Positions 6,823-11,487 of a stretch of 11,487 nt of DNA are shown piece after piece. Each line of letters opens with the position of its first letter. The stretch's first letter is position 1. Location of the stretch: positions 1 to 11,487 of the forward strand of contig CABRZA010000075.1 of assembly GCA_902475285.1 (NCBI GenBank), in the 5' to 3' direction. This stretch comes from an uncultured Porphyromonadaceae bacterium (GTDB lineage Bacteria; Bacteroidota; Bacteroidia; Bacteroidales; Muribaculaceae). The notes beneath the pieces are model-generated. The model searched no databases. It saw only the letters and a program-made list of their open reading frames with translations, and was not told where the DNA came from. The position numbers and the translations under genes are program-made.

Positions 6823-8112
6823 CTACTCCTCGGGAGTGGGGATGGTGCTGAGGCGGATGAGCTCCAGGCGGTTGGCCGATTTTTTGAGGATGTCGAAGCG
6901 GTAGCTGCCCACCGTCACCGTCTCGCCCTCGCGGGGGATGGAGCCTGTGGTGTGGAGGATGTAGCCGGCTATGGTCTGGTAGCTGTCGTCCTCGGGGAGC
7001 TCGAGGCCGAAGCGCTCGTTGATGTCGGCGATCTCGCAGCGACCCGAGAATTCGTAAATGCCCTCCTCTACCCTGCGGGCTGTAAGGCGCGAGTTGTCGT
7101 GCTCATCCTCTATGTTGCCGCAAATCTCCTCCATGAGGTCTTCGAGGGTAAGCATACCTGCCGTGCCGCCGAACTCGTCGACTACTATGGCTATCGAGCG
7201 CTTCTGCTGAAGCAGACGCCGCATCATGGTATTGGCCATGAGATTCTCGGGGGTATAGAGCACTGGCTTGACGCGCTCTTTCCAGTCGACGGAGGGGTCG
7301 AAGAGCTCGCTTACATGTATATAACCCAGCACGGTGTCGATGTCGTCGCGATAGACAATCACCTTCGAGCGGCCGGTGGATGTGAAGAGTTCCACGAGCT
7401 GCTCGCGCGTGCCGGTATCGATGTTGACGGCCACGATTTCGTTGCGGGGTATCATGCAGTCGCGTACATGGGTCGAGGAGAAGTCGAGGGCATTGCGGAA
7501 AATTTTCACTTCATTGTCGACGGTCTGCTCGTTCTCTTCCATGTCATCTATGGTCTCCTCGATATAATCGCCGAGTTCGCCCACCGAAATCAGGTGCAGC
7601 TTCTTGGCTCCTCCCTTCACTCCGACGAGGCGCATGAGCATCTTCGACAGCCACGAGGTGAAGGACGACACCGGATAGAGCACAATATAGAACACATACA
7701 TCGGCAATGCCATAATCTTGAAGGAGTTGTTGGGATTGATGCCGAAGACTGTCTTGGGGAGAAATTCGCCCGTGAGAAGGATTACGAGAGTCGACACGAA
7801 CGTCTGCCCGGCGAGGATAAAGACTTCGTTGGGCCACAGGCGTGCCAACAGAGGCTCGATGAGAGCAGCCGCTCCCATACCGTAGATTACGAGGACTATG
7901 TTGTTGCCTACCAGTAGGGTGGATATAAAGAGCTCTGAGTTGGAATAGAAGCGGTTGATTATGCGGCCGATGAAGCCTCCGCGGTTAACGTCGAGCTCCA
8001 CGCGCACGCGGTCGGAGGTGACGAAAGCCATCTCGACTCCCGAGAAGAGGGCCGAAAGTATGAGTGAGACGAGGGTTATTGTTATCCAGACGGAAGGGTC
8101 GGAAGCTGACAT
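6823..8112 (-). CDS. CNNM/CorC (hemolysin-family) membrane protein with CBS pair
   Basis: This 429-aa protein has the three-part CNNM/CorC layout. Residues about 5-165 are a DUF21 transmembrane domain with helices near 8-32, 60-88, 97-115 and 130-155 and the conserved GEFLPK (115-120). Residues about 213-330 are a paired CBS nucleotide-binding module, with VVDEFGGTAGMLTLEDLMEE (310-329) as hallmark. Residues about 345-423 are a C-terminal CorC_HlyC domain. CNNM/CorC proteins are linked to Mg2+ export or homeostasis. The same architecture occurs in Bacteroidota GldE-like proteins, so a role in the envelope rather than Mg2+ transport is possible; the 'hemolysin' name is historical. The ATG at 8112 is 5 nt after the lptC stop, so the two are translated from one message. 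It converges with dnaG, 11 nt apart. Confidence 0.93.
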   Translation of the reverse strand: MSASDPSVWITITLVSLILSALFSGVEMAFVTSDRVRVELDVNRGGFIGRIINRFYSNSELFISTLLVGNNIVLVIYGMGAAALIEPLLARLWPNEVFILAGQTFVSTLVILLTGEFLPKTVFGINPNNSFKIMALPMYVFYIVLYPVSSFTSWLSKMLMRLVGVKGGAKKLHLISVGELGDYIEETIDDMEENEQTVDNEVKIFRNALDFSSTHVRDCMIPRNEIVAVNIDTGTREQLVELFTSTGRSKVIVYRDDIDTVLGYIHVSELFDPSVDWKERVKPVLYTPENLMANTMMRRLLQQKRSIAIVVDEFGGTAGMLTLEDLMEEICGNIEDEHDNSRLTARRVEEGIYEFSGRCEIADINERFGLELPEDDSYQTIAGYILHTTGSIPREGETVTVGSYRFDILKKSANRLELIRLSTIPTPEE

Positions 8113-8117
8113 GGTTG

Positions 8118-8897
8118 TTATATTTTTGTCGGCAGAGTTCGCCTGACGGAATTTACTGATTCAAAAGGAGATTCGGTTTCGGACGATTTGTCGTTGGCAG
8201 GAGGTGCAGATTTTGGCACGGTTTTTGCACGTTCGGAAGGGCGTGGGGAACGCACTGTGTCGGAGCGGGAGGTATCGCGACGGGTGCTGTCGCGGCGAAG
8301 GGTCTCGCGGTCGACGGGGAGGATGGCCGTGGGTCTTTTCACCAGATAAGAGCGCATGTTCTGCTCCGACTCGAAACCGTAGCCTTCTATTATCCTGTCG
8401 GAACGCACTATATGGATGAAGGAGTCGGAATAAATCTTTCGCTGGTTCTGGTCCCAGAACAATTGCTGGGTGAGAAACGAATCGGCATCGGTATTGACCA
8501 TCACCACATTTCCGTCGAGGCGCCATAGGCGGGCGCGGGAGAAATAGATTGCGGAGTCGCACACCACCGATGCCACGGGATTGAGCTCAAGGTCGTACTG
8601 CTCCATGGCCAGACCGTCGGGGAAACGCCAGAAGGGGTTCTCGGCGTCTTCGAACATCTGCCATAGAGGTGTCTCGATGTGATAACGGGTGTAGCCGGAG
8701 TCGCTTACGAGGGTCGACACATCGGTGGTGGCCATTGTTGGCGTGGTCTCGCCGTCGCCGGCATTGGGCACGTAGCGTTTTTCTTCGGTTCCGCAACCCG
8801 ACACAAGCACAGCAGCCAGCCACAGCGTGAGCGCCGAGGCCGGCAGGAAACACATGGTGCGCCGTCGGCTTAGTATATCTTGCTCTGACGGAACCAC
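8118..8897 (-). CDS. lptC: LPS export system protein LptC, lipoprotein form with a low-complexity tail
   Basis: LptC passes lipopolysaccharide from the LptBFG transporter to the periplasmic LptA bridge. Residues about 55-195 show the LptC beta-jellyroll pattern: YHIETPLWQMFEDAENPFWRF (72-92), LDGNVVMVN (127-135), LTQQLFWDQNQRKIYSD (142-158) and IIEGYGFESEQNMRSYLVKRP (169-189). The N-terminus carries SRRR, a hydrophobic stretch and LVSGC, a lipobox with Cys35, so the protein is probably anchored by lipid. Residues about 196-259 are an Arg/Ser/Thr/Pro-rich tail with repeated RRDS/RRDT/RSDT units, not part of the core fold. The start is uncertain. ATG 8897 gives the positive n-region but overlaps the upstream gene by 28 nt. 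ATG 8855 avoids the overlap but loses the Arg residues. I favour 8897. Confidence 0.88.
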   Translation of the reverse strand: MVPSEQDILSRRRTMCFLPASALTLWLAAVLVSGCGTEEKRYVPNAGDGETTPTMATTDVSTLVSDSGYTRYHIETPLWQMFEDAENPFWRFPDGLAMEQYDLELNPVASVVCDSAIYFSRARLWRLDGNVVMVNTDADSFLTQQLFWDQNQRKIYSDSFIHIVRSDRIIEGYGFESEQNMRSYLVKRPTAILPVDRETLRRDSTRRDTSRSDTVRSPRPSERAKTVPKSAPPANDKSSETESPFESVNSVRRTLPTKI

Positions 8898-10126
8898 ATT
8901 TCGTTGAAATTGACGCCTATGGTCACGGTGACGTAGTTCTCCTTAATCATAGGGTCGGGGTGAGCCTGACGGTGCTTCCACTCTACACCAAGGTTGACGG
9001 TGGTCTTGAACTGCGGCACGGGGAAGCCTATACCGGCGCTTACACCGTACTCGCGCAGTCGGTTGCCGCGAATTTTGAGATAGTCGTCGTTGAAATATGT
9101 ACCCAGACGGTATGCGGCGCGGCGGAAGTAGCTGCCACGGAAGTCGGGAACCCACTGGAAGCCCAGGGCGTACTTAGAGCGGTCGGCGTACTGCTGGAGC
9201 GACACCTCGCCTTCGTAGCCACGGAACTTGGCTTTCGACCACGGCTGGTAAGTGTAGTCGAACTCGGCCGTAAACGAACGGTCGAAAGTATAGCTTATGC
9301 CGGCGCCCCACGTTTCGGGCAGCGAGTAGTTGCCTTTGAGGGTGTGGTCGTCGGAGAACTGCGGCTTCGAGTCCTGATCGGTGTCGTAGTAAACCTGACG
9401 CGCACGTCCGAGAAGTGTCTTGGCCGGACTGTATACCAGGCCGAGGGTCATCATGTCGCTGCCGCGCGTGCGGAGGCTGTACTGCACGCCGAAGGTGAGA
9501 TGATAGTCGCGCACCACAAGCTGCTTCTGGAAGAGGGCGCTCGTAGAGCCGGAAATCTGGGCGTAGGTTTCGTTGAGGATCGTACCGAAGAGGTAGCTGA
9601 TGTTGGCGCCCACGGTAAAACCGCGGAACGGGCGGCCGGCGACACCGAGATAGAACTCATTGATGCTGCCCGAGCCCTGACGCGAGTCAATGCCGTTCTC
9701 TATGGTGTTGCCGAAGGCATAGCCCACTGTCGAATAAGGCACGAGGCCCACCGACGCACCCATATAGCGCCCGAGGGGAACCTGGATAGTGGCATAGTCG
9801 AGGCCGCCGCCGAACTGCTTGTTCGAGCCCTTGGTGCCGTCGCCGTAGGTCTCCTTCTGCCACATGTTGCTCATGTCGACGCCGAGGTTGAAGAGGAATG
9901 TGAGGCTGTCGATGGCAGCATATGAGGCTGGGTTCATTGAGTTGATCTGACGCCCCGACACCATGGCGTAGCCCACACCGCCCATCGAGCGCTGGGTGGA
10001 AGTGGCACCGTCGCGGAGTACGCCCAGGCCGTAGGCCGAATAGGGTGTCATGGTGCCGTTCTGCGCAGCAGCGGCAACGGCTGTCAGAGCAAGAAGTAGA
10101 AGTGTAGCGAACCTGCTTATTTTCAT
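8870..10126 (-). CDS. Outer-membrane beta-barrel protein (FadL/OmpP1-like)
   Basis: This 418-aa protein begins with a signal peptide (MKISRFATLLLLALTAVAAAAQ). It continues with alternating hydrophobic/polar strands rich in Tyr, Gly and aromatic ends, as in an outer-membrane barrel. Near the N-terminus it has RSMGGVGYAMVSGRQINSMN (46-65) and NPASYAAIDSLTFLFN, a pattern of FadL/OmpP1-like Bacteroidota proteins. The C-terminal strand VTVTIGVNFNEMWF is typical of a last barrel strand followed by a short basic end. The substrate is unknown; FadL relatives carry hydrophobic compounds, but that function is not shown here. It lies 42 nt after coaX with no promoter between, and its 3' end overlaps lptC, so it belongs to the same envelope operon. 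Confidence 0.8.
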   Translation of the reverse strand: MKISRFATLLLLALTAVAAAAQNGTMTPYSAYGLGVLRDGATSTQRSMGGVGYAMVSGRQINSMNPASYAAIDSLTFLFNLGVDMSNMWQKETYGDGTKGSNKQFGGGLDYATIQVPLGRYMGASVGLVPYSTVGYAFGNTIENGIDSRQGSGSINEFYLGVAGRPFRGFTVGANISYLFGTILNETYAQISGSTSALFQKQLVVRDYHLTFGVQYSLRTRGSDMMTLGLVYSPAKTLLGRARQVYYDTDQDSKPQFSDDHTLKGNYSLPETWGAGISYTFDRSFTAEFDYTYQPWSKAKFRGYEGEVSLQQYADRSKYALGFQWVPDFRGSYFRRAAYRLGTYFNDDYLKIRGNRLREYGVSAGIGFPVPQFKTTVNLGVEWKHRQAHPDPMIKENYVTVTIGVNFNEMWFRQSKIY

Positions 10127-10168
10127 TATCTTTTATATGTTAATGTGACGAATTCCGGCGGTGCTGCT

Positions 10169-10909
10169 TCATTTGACTATGCTGTACAGGCCACGATGCA
10201 CCAGGAAAGGGTCATAGATGAAATCGAACGTTAGGATGTTCTCTGCCACAAGCATTTCGGCAGAGCCTCCGGTAAGAACGGCAAGGGCGTCGTCGCCGGC
10301 AGCGGCGTGATAATATGCCAGTTCGGCGGCAATGCCCCTCACGGCCCCGCTGCGCATGGCTTCGGCAGTGGTACGGCCCCACAGGGGTATGTCTCCGCCC
10401 GAAACCGATACCGCCGGGAGGGCGTCGGTAAATGCTGCCAGAGCCCTCAGGCGAAGGTCGATGCCGGGGGCTATGTTTCCGCCGCAGTAGCATCGGCCGT
10501 CGACATAGTCATAGGTCACGGCAGTGCCCAAATCGCTCACCAACAGCGGACGGTTGTCGCCGGCAAGCTCTATGGCGCCGAGAGCCGCCGCCAGACGGTC
10601 GGACCCCAACGTGGCCGGCGTGCGGTAGGCGATGGCTATGGGCAGGGGTATCGACGCCTTGAGCTCCACGATACGCGGTGCGAGACCTTCGAGCGAGGCC
10701 TCGTCGTCGGCATGCTCCGATGCAACGACCGTACACCATGCTATGGCGTCGGCTTCGATGTCGTCGGCGCTGTCGAGCAGACGCTTCACAAGGTCGCCGG
10801 CGGGAAGACTCTCGTCGCCCTTCATGGTGGCCGTAAGCTGTCCGTCGGCATCCCATATGGCACCTTTGATGGCGGTGTTGCCGCGGTCGAGGGTAATCTT
10901 AACCTTCAT
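10169..10909 (-). CDS. coaX: Type III pantothenate kinase
   Basis: CoaX phosphorylates pantothenate to 4'-phosphopantothenate, the first step of coenzyme A synthesis, in the cytosol. At 246 aa it has normal length and all family motifs. These are the phosphate-binding LDRGNTAIKG (7-16), the substrate segment YRTPATLGSDRLAAALGA (95-112) with the likely catalytic Asp104, VSDLGTAVTYD (124-134), GGNIAPGIDLRLRALAAFT (143-161) and LTGGSAEML (212-220). Arg9 replaces the aliphatic residue often found in DxGNT. The start at 10909 is 7 nt after a -7 promoter element. It is the first gene of a run with the barrel protein, lptC and the CNNM gene. CoaX needs a monovalent cation such as K+ in characterised members; that is family knowledge, not visible here. 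Confidence 0.96.
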   Translation of the reverse strand: MKVKITLDRGNTAIKGAIWDADGQLTATMKGDESLPAGDLVKRLLDSADDIEADAIAWCTVVASEHADDEASLEGLAPRIVELKASIPLPIAIAYRTPATLGSDRLAAALGAIELAGDNRPLLVSDLGTAVTYDYVDGRCYCGGNIAPGIDLRLRALAAFTDALPAVSVSGGDIPLWGRTTAEAMRSGAVRGIAAELAYYHAAAGDDALAVLTGGSAEMLVAENILTFDFIYDPFLVHRGLYSIVK

Positions 10910-10916
10910 ATGGCGG

Positions 10917-10924
10917 CAAAATTA
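10917..10924 (-). promoter_or_regulatory. -7 promoter element of coaX, almost at the start codon
   Basis: On the minus strand this is TAATTTTG, an exact TAnnTTTG match, with only 7 nt (CCGCCAT) before the coaX ATG at 10909. The expected transcript would have a leader of about 0-4 nt. No clear TTTG is seen 19-21 nt upstream. The same arrangement occurs at dnaG. Confidence 0.6.
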
Positions 10925-10970
10925 GTAAATACAGCCGAATAAAAGGCCATAAATGTAATTATAAATTGTT

Positions 10971-10990
10971 AAGAGTGGTGAATCACTCTT
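10971..10990 (-). terminator. Weak hairpin at the end of the TerB-like gene
   Basis: A 7-bp inverted repeat (10971-10977 AAGAGTG and 10984-10990 CACTCTT, 6-nt loop) spans the stop codon of the TerB-like gene. The downstream minus-strand sequence is A/T-rich (AACAATTTATAATTA) but has no T run, so it may act only as a weak terminator or mRNA-stabilising hairpin. The coaX promoter follows. Confidence 0.35.
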
Positions 10991-11348
10991 TCGACCAGAA
11001 GTCGACAGCCTCGCGCACCGACACACGCGGGAAGTCACAAAGATTGGATATAAGTCGCCACAGGCGCATCTCCATCTCGTTGATATCGCTGTCGGAAATC
11101 ATTATCGAGGCCAGATAGCCGGCTATATACATCTTCTGCCGTTCGTCAAGGCCGCTCAATAGGGCTATCATCTCCACGGAGTCCATGGCGTCGGCCATGC
11201 GCGAGAGTTCCTCGCGGTCGGAACTTATCTTGTCGACGAGGCCGCCGAAGAGAATTTCTATTTCGTTGGGGTCTATCACGCCGTCGGCTTCAACCATGGC
11301 ATGGCCGGCCTTGAGGGCGGCGGCGAGTTGTTTATCGCTGAATTCCAT
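10983..11348 (-). CDS. Small TerB-like domain protein
   Basis: This 121-aa, soluble, acidic, all-helical protein resembles the TerB/DjlA-type helical domain. It has two acidic turns in related settings: MVEADGVIDPNEIEIL (18-33) and IMISDSDINEMEMRLW (82-97). These match the 'A-DG-x-I-x-x-x-E' pattern of TerB, in which acidic residues can bind metal. No signal peptide or membrane segment is seen. It is not part of a tellurite-resistance ter operon: its neighbour is coaX, 73 nt downstream on the same strand but with its own -7 element. No TAnnTTTG promoter is visible upstream of its start. The function is unknown, and the family assignment rests on motif resemblance only. Confidence 0.65.
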   Translation of the reverse strand: MEFSDKQLAAALKAGHAMVEADGVIDPNEIEILFGGLVDKISSDREELSRMADAMDSVEMIALLSGLDERQKMYIAGYLASIMISDSDINEMEMRLWRLISNLCDFPRVSVREAVDFWSKE

Positions 11349-11417
11349 ATTAAGAGCTTGTTTAATAATAAATGTTACCGATAGGGCGGTCAGCCGTCGA
11401 GCAGATTTTCACTTGCG

Positions 11418-11487
11418 ATGAGGGAGTTATGGGACACCATAACGACCGAAGAACAAGTGGAAAGATGCCGGCGGATGAGCGGCCGGA
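11418..11487 (+). CDS. Possible N-terminal fragment of an unidentified protein, cut by the window edge
   Basis: An ATG at 11418 opens 23 codons that run off the right edge (starting MRELWDTITTEEQVERCRRM). First codon positions are rich in purines, which favours this frame, and an in-frame stop lies just upstream (11382-11384). I see no TAnnTTTG promoter. A minus-strand frame is also open from the edge to a TGA at 11390-11392 and would end in LIASENLLDG. If that frame is the real one, it would be a partial gene upstream of the TerB-like gene. I do not recognise either protein. Confidence 0.35.
   Translation, partial: MRELWDTITTEEQVERCRRMSGR

Overview
The window looks like chromosomal DNA from a member of the Bacteroidota, most likely order Bacteroidales and possibly Muribaculaceae. 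Three things point there. Promoters are of the TTTG-N19/20-TAnnTTTG type and starts lack Shine-Dalgarno sequences. One secreted protein ends in the 'NLQGVRV...GLYIRRQGNKVTKVLVK' tail seen on many Bacteroidales exported proteins. Protein sequences and neighbourhoods (CoaX, outer-membrane barrel, LptC, CNNM/CorC-type protein) also fit that phylum. Codons favour G/C at the third position, which opens several long antisense frames that are not genes.

Layout, left to right. Positions 1-72 carry a likely promoter for a minus-strand gene beyond the left edge. A SulP/STAS anion transporter follows on the minus strand (159-1907), bounded by its own terminator (73-114) and a full promoter (1981-2012). 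Next is a two-gene minus-strand unit driven from a full promoter at 4458-4488. It encodes a secreted endonuclease/exonuclease/phosphatase-fold enzyme (3368-4423), then a secreted beta-sandwich/choice-of-anchor-J-like protein with a C-terminal tail (2107-3273), and ends at a strong terminator (2053-2082). The DNA primase gene dnaG (4607-6811) runs divergently on the plus strand, with its -7 element almost touching the start codon. It converges with a minus-strand envelope cluster read as coaX (10169-10909), outer-membrane barrel (8870-10126), lptC (8118-8897) and CNNM/CorC-type membrane protein (6823-8112), all closely spaced or overlapping. A small TerB-like protein lies upstream (10983-11348). 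A possible truncated plus-strand gene starts at 11418.

Functionally most of the window is housekeeping: replication priming (DnaG), the first step of coenzyme A synthesis (CoaX), LPS transport (LptC), and ion transport or homeostasis (SulP, CNNM). The more accessory part is the nuclease/anchor-J pair, which may form a secreted nucleic-acid- or phosphoester-cleaving module made as two proteins. I found no tRNA or rRNA gene, CRISPR array, insertion sequence or prophage, and no clear sign of a wholly novel system. The best leads are the nuclease pair, the near-leaderless starts of dnaG and coaX, and the unusual tail on LptC.
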